Positions 30,949 through 40,627 of a DNA stretch of 64,000 nt are shown here, one piece after another. The translations under genes were made by a program, and so were the position numbers. Under the pieces are notes generated by a model, which ran no database searches, was not told where the DNA came from, and saw only the letters and a program-made list of their open reading frames with translations. Source of the DNA: Pseudovibrio sp. JCM 19062. GTDB taxonomy: Bacteria; Pseudomonadota; Alphaproteobacteria; Rhizobiales; Stappiaceae. The stretch lies in the NCBI GenBank assembly GCA_001310715.1, contig BAXV01000001.1, positions 62,001 through 126,000 on the forward strand, in the 5' to 3' direction. Numbering within the stretch: position 1 is the stretch's first letter; every line of letters begins with the position of its first letter.

Positions 30949-31564
30949 TTACTAACCTAGACGCATTCCGTTAAATCACCCAAATGAGAGGATCACTATA
31001 AATAGACTCAAATTCGAATTTCAAGAAAAATCAACAAGAAAAAGCAGCAGCAGCATCAAAATGACGCAACACTTCTAGTAGTCTAGACTACAACTACTAT
31101 AAATTGCATTTCTTAGACTTGCCGCCACTTGACCATTCTTGGCCAACTCTGGATTGATTCTTCTAACTTGTATGCTGGGATCGGGAAGTAACCCGACTTC
31201 TTCTTGACCATACACAGCCGATTTTGGTCCCGCAATAGCGGAAAGTTTGCAAACCGCAAATGCCCTTTCTGTGACGTTGGGTCAAGCCCATATGTCGTCA
31301 ACGGTTAAGTTCGGCAAAAAGCAGTGAACTCAACAACTTTCTTACGATGCACGTGGTTCATGGTGGGCTTTGGGCGCGAATAAAAAAAAATTATCCGGCA
31401 ATCTCTTGACTCACCAAGAATCTACTCGTTTGAGCCGCGACAAAATTAACCTAGATCTAACCTGTTGTTATTTAAGGTTTTTCTCTGACAGGCTCCGAGA
31501 CTATTCCACAGGCTATTCGATGCGAAAATGCCCCAGTTTTATCTCTAGGTAAGGTTATCCAGCT
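30949..31564. other. Long AT-rich non-coding region between the rhodanese gene and rpsT
   Basis: No convincing gene. It holds the perfect 14-bp palindrome GTAGTCTAGACTAC at 31078-31091, several GANTC (CcrM-type) sites, and TTAA-N7-CTAA at about 31447, one base away from a CtrA site. Sequences like TTATCC occur, but none matches a DnaA box well, so an origin here is possible yet unsupported. Promoters of the rhodanese gene should lie at its left end. Confidence 0.4.
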
Positions 31565-31600
31565 AATAAAAAAAGCCCGGCCATACGACCGGGCTCTTTT
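31565..31600. terminator. Terminator after rpsT (bidirectional)
   Basis: Perfect stem AGCCCGG/CCGGGCT with a 7-base loop, A7 on the left and T4 on the right, 18 bases beyond the rpsT stop. Confidence 0.9.
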
Positions 31601-31617
31601 AGTCCAAGAAACTTGGA

Positions 31618-31884
31618 TTAGGCGCCGAGTGCCTTAATGCGGGCATTCATACGGGCTACCTTGCGAGACGCAGTGTTCGCATGGATAACGCCTTTGTTAG
31701 ATGCACGCATGATTTCAGGCTGTGCAACTTTGAATGCTTCGTTAGCAGCTGTCTGGTCACCCGCGACAATTGCTTCTTCCACTTTACGCACGTAAGTACG
31801 TACGCGGCTACGGCGAGCCTTATTAGTGGCCGTCTGGCGAGCAATTTTACGTGCCGCCTTCTTGGCCGAAGGAGTGTTGGCCAT
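31618..31884 (-). CDS. rpsT: 30S ribosomal protein S20
   Basis: Intact 88-residue, very basic helical protein that binds 16S rRNA early in 30S assembly. It begins [13 protein letters not shown] and continues '[11 protein letters not shown]', both typical. It ends '[10 protein letters not shown]'. It lies upstream of dnaA on the same strand, the usual order in Hyphomicrobiales, though separated here by a rhodanese gene and a long gap. It is followed by a strong terminator. Confidence 0.97.
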   Translation of the reverse strand: MANTPSAKKAARKIARQTATNKARRSRVRTYVRKVEEAIVAGDQTAANEAFKVAQPEIMRASNKGVIHANTASRKVARMNARIKALGA

Positions 31885-32061
31885 GGGCTCTGTCCTGATC
31901 TGTCAGTAAGAACTGTTTTCAAATCGCGAACGAGGCCGCCCAGAGCCGCCCCGGTCAAACGAATTCAGTGACGAATAAGTTCCGCCACCGGTTGTGAGCG
32001 CTTATAGTTGGGAGTCATAGCCTCGTCAATGAAAAAAGGTGTAGACGATCCCAAAAACAGC

Positions 32062-32833
32062 TTACCCGTCTTCAAATTCAGGTTTTCTCTTTTCTATGAA
32101 GGCCTTCATACCCTCTTTTTGGTCACTGGTCGCAAACATAGAATGGAACAAGCGGCGCTCAAAACGAATGCCTTCTGCAAGGGTTACTTCGTAAGAGCGG
32201 TTTACACTTTCCTTCGTCATCATGACAATTGGAGTAGAGAAACTTGCAATCTTTTCAGCAGCTTTGATTGCTTCTGCAACCAAGTCACCATTTGCGACAA
32301 CACGGGAGACCAGACCGGATCGCTCTGCTTCAGCTGCATCCATCATGCGGCCTGTCAAGCACATTTCCATTGCTTTCGACTTACCAACAAACCTTGTTAG
32401 TCTCTGTGTACACCTGCACCTGGCATAACACCGAGTTTGATCTCTGGCTGACCAAATTGCGCGGATTCCGCCGCTAGAATGAAATCACACATCATTGCCA
32501 GCTCACAGCCGCCACCCAGCGCGAAGCCTGCAACTGCTGCGATGATCGGCTTGCGCTTTTGTGCGATCTGGTCCCAGCTGGTGATGAAGTCCATCAGATA
32601 GGTCTGCGGATAGTCGTATTCGGCCATCACTTTGATGTCCGCACCCGCTGCAAAGGCCTTCTCGGAACCTGTGATCACGGTTGCACCAATCTCCGGGTCG
32701 CGATCAAATACATTCAGCGCTTCATCAAGTTCAGCGATCAGGTCGCTGTTCAGCGCATTTAATACTTCGGGCGGTTTAGCGTAATCAGGCCAACCTTGCC
32801 CCGTGTCTCAACCAGAATATTCTCGTAGGACAT
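32062..32833 (-). CDS. Enoyl-CoA hydratase, frame broken twice
   Basis: Crotonase-family enzyme hydrating 2-enoyl-CoA in beta-oxidation. It starts at ATG 32833 (M-S-Y-E-N-I-L-V-E) behind GGGAGGG. Motifs: 'A-F-A-A-G-A-D-I-K' (oxyanion hole loop), '[19 protein letters not shown]' and '[15 protein letters not shown]', whose glutamates are catalytic. Two lost Gs break the frame, one near 32773 (restoring R-P-E-V-L-N-A-L) and one near 32408 (restoring G-A-G-G-T-Q-R-L). Reconstructed length of about 257 residues is normal. It precedes rpsT, as in many related genomes. Confidence 0.92.
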
Positions 32834-32923
32834 CTGTCCCTCCCAATAAAGTCAACTTGGATTTCTGCCCTAACATTGAAGAGCGCTCGCTTAGCGGCAA
32901 GGTATCCGTTTGTCTTAGTCGCC

Positions 32924-34030
32924 TCAGGCAGTAGTCGCTGCCTGCTCCGGGAACAGTGCAGCAAGCCCTTCTTTGCTCGCAGGGCAGACCCCGCGTTCAG
33001 TGATCAGACCACTAACATATTTTGAGGGGGTCACATCAAAAGCAAAGTTGGAAAGTGGCGTATCTGGCGGACAGATTCGGACTTTCTCGATTTGACCTTC
33101 AGCTGTTTCGCCAGAGATCCATGCGACTTCCTCGCCGCTGCGCTCCTCAATCGGGATTTCCCTCAGGCCATCCGCGACGGTCCAGTCAATGGTGGAAGAG
33201 GGCAGCGCTACATAAAACGGTACCCCGTTGTCATGTGCAGCGAGGGCTTTGAGGTAGGTGCCGATCTTGTTGCAAACATCACCGTGAGCGTGGTTCTATC
33301 GGTTCCGACGATGCACAGATCCACCATGCCGTGCTGCATGAGATGGCCGCCAGCATTATCGACGAGGAGGGTGTGCGGCACACCGTGCTCGCCCAGTTCC
33401 CAGGCGGTCAGGCCTGCGCCCTGATTACGCGGGCGGGTCTCATCCACCCAAACGTGGACGTTGAGGCCTTTATTGTGGGCCTGATAGATTGGTGAGGTAG
33501 CTGTTCCCCAGTCGACGGTTGCCAGCCAGCCTGCGTTGCAGTGGGTCAGGATATTGATTGGTTCGCCCGGTTTTTTTTACGCGCAGTAATCTCTTCAATG
33601 ATCCGCAGGCCGTGCTTGCCGATGGATTCATTGCATTTTACGTCTTCATCAGAAATCTCGGTCGCGCGTTTCCAGGCTGCGTTTGCTCTTTGCTCAAGCG
33701 GCAGTTTTGAGAGCAGGTTTTGCATGTCGTTCAGCGCCCAACGCAGGTTGATTGCGGTGGGGCGGGTGGCGTGCAGCACCTGCCATGCGTTGCTCAGAGC
33801 CGCGTCACTTGGGTCGCGTGCCATTTCCAAAGCGACACCAAAGGCAGCTGTTGCGCCGATCAACGGGGCTCCACGCACCCACATATCTTTGATGGAAACA
33901 GCCGCATCTTCCAGATTGTGCAGCTCAACCTCAACAAAACGATGGGGAAGGTGCGTCTGGTCGATGATCCCGACCGATTTACCAGCCTCCAACGGCCAAA
34001 TGGAACGGTATGCTTTACCATGAACTTCAT
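32924..34030 (-). CDS. mtnA: Methylthioribose-1-phosphate isomerase, frame broken three times
   Basis: Converts methylthioribose-1-phosphate to methylthioribulose-1-phosphate in methionine salvage. Recognised by '[14 protein letters not shown]', the active-site '[14 protein letters not shown]' and '[18 protein letters not shown]', with further conserved 'E-E-R-S-G-E-E-V' near the end. It starts at ATG 34030, where one lost A breaks the first codons ([12 protein letters not shown]). Other breaks are the T8 run 33571-33578 and a lost G near 33285. Reconstructed length is about 368 residues. No other mtn genes are adjacent. Confidence 0.93.
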
Positions 34031-34269
34031 CGCGCTGTCTCCTACCCATTTCAGCGATATGTACGGCAGATTATCGGATTAATCCGGGGCACCATCTGCA
34101 TTTTGTTACACACCATTTCTTTTCCTCATAAAGTTATAAAAGGCGGTGAGTTTCCCTTAATTGATTTAAATGAAACCCCTTCATTTCCTCTTTAACCATA
34201 ATGCGCTAAGTTAGCTCCTCAATGTCTGTTTACCCTTCAACTGTGCCGGGTTGATGAAAGAGGCTCGCG

Positions 34270-35123
34270 ATGGCTCCGTTAGACACTGAAATTCGCGTAG
34301 AAGATGAGGATGGCATTCTGACCATGCTGGATTGGGCTGCCGAAGAGGGGTGGAATCCGGGCGAGGATGACGCTCCCTCTTATTTTGCCGCAGACCCGGA
34401 CGGATTTCTTGGCTGCTATCTGAACAATCAGCTGGTTTCGATGGTATCTGCAGTCAAGTACGGTGAGGCCTACGGTTTTCTTGGCTTTTTTATATGCCAC
34501 CCGCACTTTCGTGGGCAAGGCTTTGGTGGCGTGATATGGAATGCGGCATTGCGACGGCTGGAAGGGCGTACCATCGGGCTTGATGGTGTGGTTGAACAGC
34601 AAGACAATTATGCCAAGTCCGGCTTCAAGCTTGTTCACCAGAATATGCGATACTGCGGCCTGTCGACCGTGACGATGCCAATCGACCCACGCATTTCCAT
34701 CATCGGGAAAGGCATTTTGCCGAGCATCATCGAGTATGACCGCAACTACTTCCCGGCAGATCGCACGGCTTTTCTCGAGCGCTGGCTTGAGCCGATGAAC
34801 CCAATCCGTCGCGGAGTTTGTGTGGTTGAAGGGGGATCCTTCAGGGCTACGGCGTAATTCGCGCAGCGCGGGATGGATACCGCATCGGCCCCATGGTAGC
34901 AGAGACACCGGAAACCGCAGACCTGCTGTTCCGTGCCCTTGCCGGTAGCGCAAGAGGTCAGATGGTCAGCATAGACCTGCCTTTGCCCAATGAATTCGCG
35001 GTGGAACTGGCAGAGCGCTACGAACTATCACCCGTGTTCGCAACTGCCCGAATGTATAAAGGTCAAGACCCCAACCTGCCGCTGCACAAGATCTACAGCT
35101 TTGCGAGTTTGGAGTTGGGCTAG
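34270..35123 (+). CDS. GNAT-family N-acetyltransferase with C-terminal extension, frame broken once
   Basis: The N-terminal half is a GNAT domain: 'L-G-F-F-I-C-H-P-H-F-R-G-Q-G-F-G' is the acetyl-CoA pyrophosphate loop (R/Q-x-x-G-x-G/A). The second half, after a break near 34850, reads 'G-Y-G-V-I-R-A-A-R-D-G-Y-R-I-G-P-M-V-A-E' and 'L-P-N-E-F-A-V-E-L-A-E-R-Y', matching the YitH/HolE-like C-terminal acetyltransferase domain of double-GNAT proteins. The reconstructed product is about 284 residues. It starts at 34270 (M-A-P-L-D-T-E-I-R-V). The substrate is unknown. The gene stands alone between mtnA and the LysR gene. Confidence 0.8.
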
Positions 35124-35169
35124 GGAAGGCATGGTTTAAACGGCTCCCTATCTTAGCTTGCAGTGCTCC

Positions 35170-36093
35170 CTATTGCGGCAATAATGTCTCGCGATCCACT
35201 TGCTGTTCGTGGGCTTCTTCTTGCAGCCATGCTTTGAAGGAGTTTACCACCGGTCGCAGGGTGCGGTTTTCGGGGTAGACGAAGTGGTAGGCCGAGGAGA
35301 GTTTCAGGCTGATGTCGAACAGGCGGACCAGTGTTCCTGCGGCGAGTTCCTCTTCGATGAAGAATTTTGGCACCAGCGCGACACCTAAACCTGACGCGGC
35401 TGCCTGCGAGATCATTGTGAATTGGTCGAAGCGTGGGCCCTGAAAAGCTCCGTCTGTTTCGACACCCGCCAGAGAGAACCATTTTTGCCATGCATCGGGG
35501 CGGGTTGATTGATGCAAGCGCATGACGTTGACCAGATCTTCTGGTGTGCGCAGGCTGTGTCTGTCGCGGAATGCTCTGGATGCGACCGGAATGACTTCTT
35601 CCTGAAACAGTGGCTCTGCGATTGCACCTGCCCAGACCGGTTCTCCGTAGTGGATCGCTCCATCGAATGGCTCTACCGAGAAATCAAAGGGGCGGAGGCG
35701 AACAGACAAGTTAAAGCTAGCTTCCGAGTAACGCTCATGGAAGCGAGGGAGGCGGCGGGCGAGCCAGCGAGTGCCGAAGGTTGGAAGTACGGCGACGTTG
35801 AGCACATCCTCACTGCCCGCAAAGGACATTACTTGACGGGTCGCGCTGGTCATCTTTTCCAGAGTGCCACGGATATCGTGCAGATAGATGCGACCGGCAT
35901 CGGTTAAAACAATACGCTGGCGTATTCGTTTGAACAGCTCTACGCCCAGACGGCCTTCCAAAAGGCGCACTTGTTTGCTGACCGCGCCTTGGGTCAGGAA
36001 CAATTCTTCTGCTGCGCGCGTGAAGCTGCCATGTCGCGCGGCGCTTTCAAATGCGATCAAACAATCAATGGGAGGGATAAAACCACGCTTCAT
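35170..36093 (-). CDS. LysR-family regulator (GcvA-like)
   Basis: Intact 307-residue protein. The N-terminal helix-turn-helix is 'H-G-S-F-T-R-A-A-E-E-L-F-L-T-Q-G-A-V-S-K-Q-V' (residues about 21-42). The effector domain follows, with 'V-L-P-T-F-G-T-R-W-L-A-R-R-L-P-R-F' and 'G-L-G-V-A-L-V-P', both typical of the GcvA/AmpR subgroup. It is divergent from the amaB-gcdH-oxidoreductase operon across a 309-base region, the classic arrangement of a LysR activator with its target. It probably senses a lysine-pathway intermediate; this is inference. Confidence 0.9.
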   Translation of the reverse strand: MKRGFIPPIDCLIAFESAARHGSFTRAAEELFLTQGAVSKQVRLLEGRLGVELFKRIRQRIVLTDAGRIYLHDIRGTLEKMTSATRQVMSFAGSEDVLNVAVLPTFGTRWLARRLPRFHERYSEASFNLSVRLRPFDFSVEPFDGAIHYGEPVWAGAIAEPLFQEEVIPVASRAFRDRHSLRTPEDLVNVMRLHQSTRPDAWQKWFSLAGVETDGAFQGPRFDQFTMISQAAASGLGVALVPKFFIEEELAAGTLVRLFDISLKLSSAYHFVYPENRTLRPVVNSFKAWLQEEAHEQQVDRETLLPQ

Positions 36094-36402
36094 GCAGACC
36101 TTTCATGATGCGGTGAACAACGCGAAACTCCTAAAGTCGCAGGGTCAAATATAGCCAATGCGAGTAAATTTCGTTCTATTCGGCATCATCTCCTTATCAA
36201 AACAGATTCCAAAACAGGCAAAAACTACATTTATCTCACTGGTTTTACGCAGTTTTATTTATTTCGCAAGCTTCGAGTGAAACTCCCAGTCATTCCATAT
36301 ACGAATGAATACCGGAAAAGACGTAGCTTTTACAAATGCTTCTGACAAGAGAAACTCTTTCCAAATTTTGAACTGGCCGCTTCTCACAATTTGGGGACTT
36401 CA
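36094..36402. promoter_or_regulatory. Divergent promoter region between the LysR gene and amaB
   Basis: AT-rich intergenic region with no gene. The LysR regulator's operator (usually a T-N11-A dyad) should be here, but no single dyad stands out clearly. Both genes start at its edges. Confidence 0.5.
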
Positions 36403-37941
36403 ATGACCGTAGGTCTGGATACCGCGCAATTCGCAAAAGAAACAATTGAGCTCATGGAGCGCATGGGCGTTGCCCGCGCTGCTTTGGAGGGTGGTACGCT
36501 TGCTGCGACTTCTCCTAACTCCGGCGAAACACTGGCGATGATCAAGGAAAACAGCGTTGAGGAAACCTCCGCTGCCGTTGGTCGTGCGCATGATGCTTTC
36601 AAAGAGTGGCGCAAACTGCCTGCACCTCGCCGTGGTGAATTGGTTCGTCTGCTTGGAGAAGAGCTCCGCACCTACAAAGACGACCTTGGTAAGCTTGTGA
36701 GTCTGGAAGCGGGTAAGATCACCTCTGAAGGTCTGGGTGAAGTTCAGGAAATGATCGACATCTGCGACTTTGCAGTTGGGCTTTCCCGTCAGCTTTACGG
36801 CCTGACCATTGCGACCGAGCGTCCGGGTCACCGTATGATGGAAACCTGGCACCCATCTGGTGTTGTTGGCGTGATCTCCGCATTCAACTTCCCCGTCGCG
36901 GTCTGGTCCTGGAACGCTGCACTGGCCTTTGTTTGTGGTGACTCCGTTGTATGGAAGCCATCTGAGAAGTCTCCTCTGACCGCGATGGCTGTGCGGGCAC
37001 TTTATGAGCGCGCAGCTGCCAAGTTCGGTGATGATGCGCCTAAAGGACTGCTGGAAGTTATTCAGGGTGGCCGTGAAGTTGGCGAAACTCTGGTCGACGA
37101 CAAGCGCGTTCCGGTTATTTCCGCAACCGGTTCCACTCGCATGGGTCGTCAAGTTGGTCCACGTGTTGCACAGCGCTTCGGCAAATCCATTCTTGAGCTG
37201 GGCGGTAACAACGCCGCGATTGTGACTCCGTCTGCTGATCTAGATCTGACCCTGCGCGGTGTTGCGTTTGCTGCTATGGGCACTTGCGGCCAGCGCTGTA
37301 CCTCTTTGCGCCGCCTGATCACTCATGACAGTGTTTATGATGCGCTGATCCCGCGCCTGATCAAGGCATATGCTTCTGTGAAGATCGGTATCCCAACCGA
37401 GGAAGGCACTTTGATCGGTCCGCTCATCGACAAAGACGCTTTCGACAACATGCAGAAGGCTCTGGAAGCTGCAAAAGCAGCTGGCGGCACTGTACATGGT
37501 GGCCAGCGTGTGATGGCTGATGAGTACCCTGATGCCTACTACGTTCAGCCAGCAGTTGTTGAAATGCCGGGGCAGGTTGGTCCTGTTCTGGAAGAGACTT
37601 TTGCTCCGATCCTCTATGTCATTCGTTACAAAGACTTTGATGAAGCAATTGAAATTCAGAACGGCGTTGGTGCTGGTCTGTCTTCTTCAATCTTCACTCA
37701 GGACATGGGCGAAGCGGAAACCTTCGTTTCTGTGATTGGCTCTGACTGCGGCATTGCAAACGTTAATATTGGTCCGTCCGGCGCTGAAATTGGTGGCGCA
37801 TTCGGCGGTGAGAAGGAAACCGGTGGTGGCCGCGAAGCCGGTTCTGATGCCTGGAAGGCTTATATGCGCCGCGCAACCAACACCATCAACTACTCTGGCG
37901 CTCTTCCATTGGCGCAGGGTGTTAAGTTTGACGTTGAATAA
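36403..37941 (+). CDS. amaB: ALDH7-family aldehyde dehydrogenase (likely L-piperidine-6-carboxylate/aminoadipate semialdehyde dehydrogenase)
   Basis: Intact 512-residue NAD-dependent dehydrogenase. It has 'S-A-F-N-F-P-V-A-V-W-S-W-N', 'S-A-T-G-S-T-R-M-G', catalytic glutamate in 'L-E-L-G-G-N-N-A-A-I-V', catalytic cysteine in 'C-G-Q-R-C-T-S-L-R-R' and 'E-T-F-A-P-I-L-Y'. The C-Q-R-C-T-S-L-R-R variant and the G-G-N-N loop mark the ALDH7/antiquitin group, which oxidises alpha-aminoadipate semialdehyde in lysine breakdown. ATG 36403 follows GGGGA. gcdH starts 12 bases after its stop. The gene assignment to amaB is from family plus neighbourhood. Confidence 0.88.
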   Translation: MTVGLDTAQFAKETIELMERMGVARAALEGGTLAATSPNSGETLAMIKENSVEETSAAVGRAHDAFKEWRKLPAPRRGELVRLLGEELRTYKDDLGKLVSLEAGKITSEGLGEVQEMIDICDFAVGLSRQLYGLTIATERPGHRMMETWHPSGVVGVISAFNFPVAVWSWNAALAFVCGDSVVWKPSEKSPLTAMAVRALYERAAAKFGDDAPKGLLEVIQGGREVGETLVDDKRVPVISATGSTRMGRQVGPRVAQRFGKSILELGGNNAAIVTPSADLDLTLRGVAFAAMGTCGQRCTSLRRLITHDSVYDALIPRLIKAYASVKIGIPTEEGTLIGPLIDKDAFDNMQKALEAAKAAGGTVHGGQRVMADEYPDAYYVQPAVVEMPGQVGPVLEETFAPILYVIRYKDFDEAIEIQNGVGAGLSSSIFTQDMGEAETFVSVIGSDCGIANVNIGPSGAEIGGAFGGEKETGGGREAGSDAWKAYMRRATNTINYSGALPLAQGVKFDVE

Positions 37942-37953
37942 GGAATTTCAGGC

Positions 37954-39151
37954 ATGAGTAGTGATCCAACCGGCGGTGGTGTCTTCAATTGGGAAGACCC
38001 ATTCCTGCTGCGCGACCAGTTGAATGAAGACGAAGTCCTCATCATGGAAAGCGCGCGTGCCTACGCTCAGGAAAAGCTTCTGCCCCGCGTGGTGGAAGCT
38101 TACCGCGAAGAAAAAACCGACCGCTCCATCTTCAACGAGATGGGCGAGCAGGGCCTGCTTGGCGTGACACTTCCTGAGCAATATGGTGGCTCTGGTGCGT
38201 CTTACGTGGCTTATGGTCTCGTTGCGCGTGAAGTTGAGCGCGTCGACAGTGGCTATCGCTCCATGATGAGCGTGCAGTCCTCGCTGGTGATGTACCCGAT
38301 CTACGCGTATGGCTCTGAAGAGCAGCGCATGAAATATCTGCCAAAGCTTGCTTCTGGTGAATATGTTGGCTGTTTTGGTCTGACCGAGCCTGATGCTGGT
38401 TCTGATCCGGCTGGAATGCGCACCCGCGCTGTAAAGACAGAGAGCGGATACCGGATCACCGGTTCCAAAATGTGGATCTCCAACTCGCCAATCGCAGACG
38501 TGTTTGTGGTTTGGGCGAAGTCGGAAGCGCATGACAACAAGATCCGTGGTTTCGTTCTTGAAAAAGGGATGGAAGGTCTTTCCGCACCCAAGATCGAGGG
38601 CAAGCTTTCTCTGCGTGCTCCATCACCGGTGAAATCGTGATGGACAATGTGGAAGTGGGCGAAGATGCGTTGTTGCCTAACGTTTCTGGTCTGAAGGTCC
38701 ATTCGGCTGTCTGAACCGTGCACGCTATGGCATCTCCTGGGGATCGCTCGGTGCTGCGGAAGATTGCTGGATGCGTGCTCGCCAGTACGGCATGGATCGC
38801 AAGCAGTTCAACCGTCCTCTGGCGCAGACACAGCTGTTCCAGAAGAAGCTGGCAGACATGCAGACCGAGATTACCCTCGGCCTTCAGGCTTCCCTGCGTG
38901 TTGGTCGTCTGTTTGACGAAGGCCGTGTTGCTCCTGAGATGATTTCCATGGTGAAGCGCAACAACTGCGGCAAGGCGTTGGATATCGCTCGTCAGGCACG
39001 TGACATGCATGGTGGTAACGGCATCTCCGAGGAGTTCATGGTGATGCGCCATGCCCAGAACCTTGAGACCGTCAACACTTACGAAGGTACACATGACGTT
39101 CACGCCCTTATTCTGGGTCGTGCACAGACTGGCCTTCAGGCTTTCTTTTAA
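37954..39151 (+). CDS. gcdH: Glutaryl-CoA dehydrogenase, frame broken twice
   Basis: FAD acyl-CoA dehydrogenase that oxidises and decarboxylates glutaryl-CoA to crotonyl-CoA in lysine degradation. '[13 protein letters not shown]' at the N-terminus is a GCDH hallmark. '[15 protein letters not shown]' binds FAD/substrate, and '[15 protein letters not shown]' at the end contains the catalytic Glu (E in Y-E-G-T). Breaks near 38620 and 38700 split it into three frames. Reconstructed length is about 398 residues. It follows amaB by 12 bases; crotonyl-CoA would feed beta-oxidation. Confidence 0.92.
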
Positions 39152-39324
39152 GCCCTGATCAGAAACGTCGTCTTGCAAAAACGCTGGGAGGCTTTTTTCG
39201 AGACGGCGCTTGATACTCTTTGGGAGGCGCTTCGCCTTCCTCTTAGACCGGCGCCCGCAATGCCCGCCAAATATTTCGGGCGTCGGTTCTTACCTTTTTC
39301 ATTTCTCAGTATTCAGGTGTGACT

Positions 39325-40510
39325 ATGGCGGTGGCTTCAGTTGATGTTGCTATTATTGGGGGGGCTGTCATCGGCTCGTCCGTGGCGTACTATCTTGCTC
39401 AGCGCGACGATTTTAAAGGTCGCATCGTGGTCTTCGAAAAAGACCCGTCCTATCAGCATTGTGCCTCAGCACTTTCTGCTGCCTCTATTCGCCAACAATT
39501 CTCCTCTGCCGTAAACATCGATATCTCCCTTTATGGGATCGACTTCCTGCGCAATATTGGCGACCTGCTGGCCGTGGACGGCGACAAGCCACGCATCGAT
39601 CTGGTTGAGGGCGGTTATCTGTTTCTCGCAACACCGGATAAGCGTAGCATCCTGGAGGAAAACCATGCTCTGCAGCGGAAGATGGGTGCAGATATTGGAT
39701 TTCTGGAAGCAGATGCACTCAAGGCCAAGTTTCCATGGCTGAACGTCTCGGATCTTTCTGCAGGATGTCACGGGCTTTCTGGTGAAGGCTGGTTTGACGG
39801 GTATGGTCTGATGCAAGCTTTTCGGCGCAAAGCACGCTCCTTGAACGTGCCTTATGAGCCGCATCAGGTGGTTCATCTTGAAAAGATCATTGGGGGCAAC
39901 TGGATTTTGACGCTCTCCAACGGGGAACAGGTGGAAGCTGGCGTGGTCGTGAATGCGGCTGGTGCCTCCGGCGGCACCCAGATTTGCATGGAAGCTGGCT
40001 TTGAAGCCCCCGTGCACTCCAAAAAAAACGGATGATCTTCACGTTTGAATGCCGTGACGAGGTTCCGGGCCTGCCGTTATTGATCGACCGACTGGTACTT
40101 ACGTGCGCCCAGAAGGGACCGGCTTTATTTGCGGCAGCGCACCGGATGAAGCGCAGGATCCCGATTGCTTTGACTATGATGTGGATTATTCTTTCTTTGA
40201 GGAGCATCTCTGGCCGACACTGGCAACACGTATTCCTGCGTTTGAAGCCATCAAGCCAGGTGCGGCATGGGCAGGGCATTATGACGTAAACCTGTTTGAC
40301 CACAACGCGTTCATGGGTCCGGTTCCCGGTATTGAGGACTTTTACATCGCCCTAGGCTTCTCTGGCCATGGTCTGCAGCAAAGCCCTGCAGTGGGGCGAG
40401 GTCTGGCAGAACACATTGTGACAGGTGGCTACGAGACGCTGGATCTGTCGGAACTAGGTGTGGAACGTCTGGCTGCAAACAAACCGCTAATTGAGCGGAA
40501 TGTGGTGTAA
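39325..40510 (+). CDS. FAD-dependent oxidoreductase, DAO family, frame broken
   Basis: Amino-acid oxidase/dehydrogenase-type flavoprotein. The N-terminus 'V-A-I-I-G-G-A-V-I-G-S-S-V-A-Y-Y-L-A' is the dinucleotide-binding fold, followed by 'F-E-K-D-P-S-Y'. Conserved 'G-P-V-P-G-I-E-D-F-Y-I-A-L-G-F-S-G-H-G' near the end is the DAO C-terminal FAD contact. The A8 run 40021-40028 breaks the frame, and another break follows near 40090. Reconstructed length is about 394 residues. It is 170 bases after gcdH and precedes a strong terminator. As third gene with amaB and gcdH it could oxidise L-pipecolate or aminoadipate, but sarcosine or D-amino acids remain possible. Confidence 0.78.
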
Positions 40511-40561
40511 GAGGGCGGATATGCCTGCTTCGCCTTTCTGAAGAGTTTACAGCTCAACCCC

Positions 40562-40606
40562 AGCAAAAAGCCCTGTCACATGGTGTTCTGTGACAGGCTT
40601 TTTGCT
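40562..40606. terminator. Bidirectional terminator between the oxidoreductase gene and the PPK2 gene
   Basis: Long near-perfect stem AGCAAAAAGCC-ctGTCAC/GTGACag-GGCTTTTTGCT, with A and T runs inside the stem, so it suits both converging genes. Confidence 0.92.
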
Positions 40607-40627
40607 GTGTTTTTCTGTGAGAAGGCG

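Noticed and set aside
31113..31301. 62-codon frame on the minus strand in the rhodanese-rpsT gap
   Set aside because: No ribosome-binding site, no family resemblance and composition like the surrounding non-coding DNA.
30949..31564. Chromosomal origin oriC next to dnaA
   Set aside because: No sequence closely matching the DnaA box consensus was found; TTATCC-like words have two or more mismatches. Kept only as a possibility.
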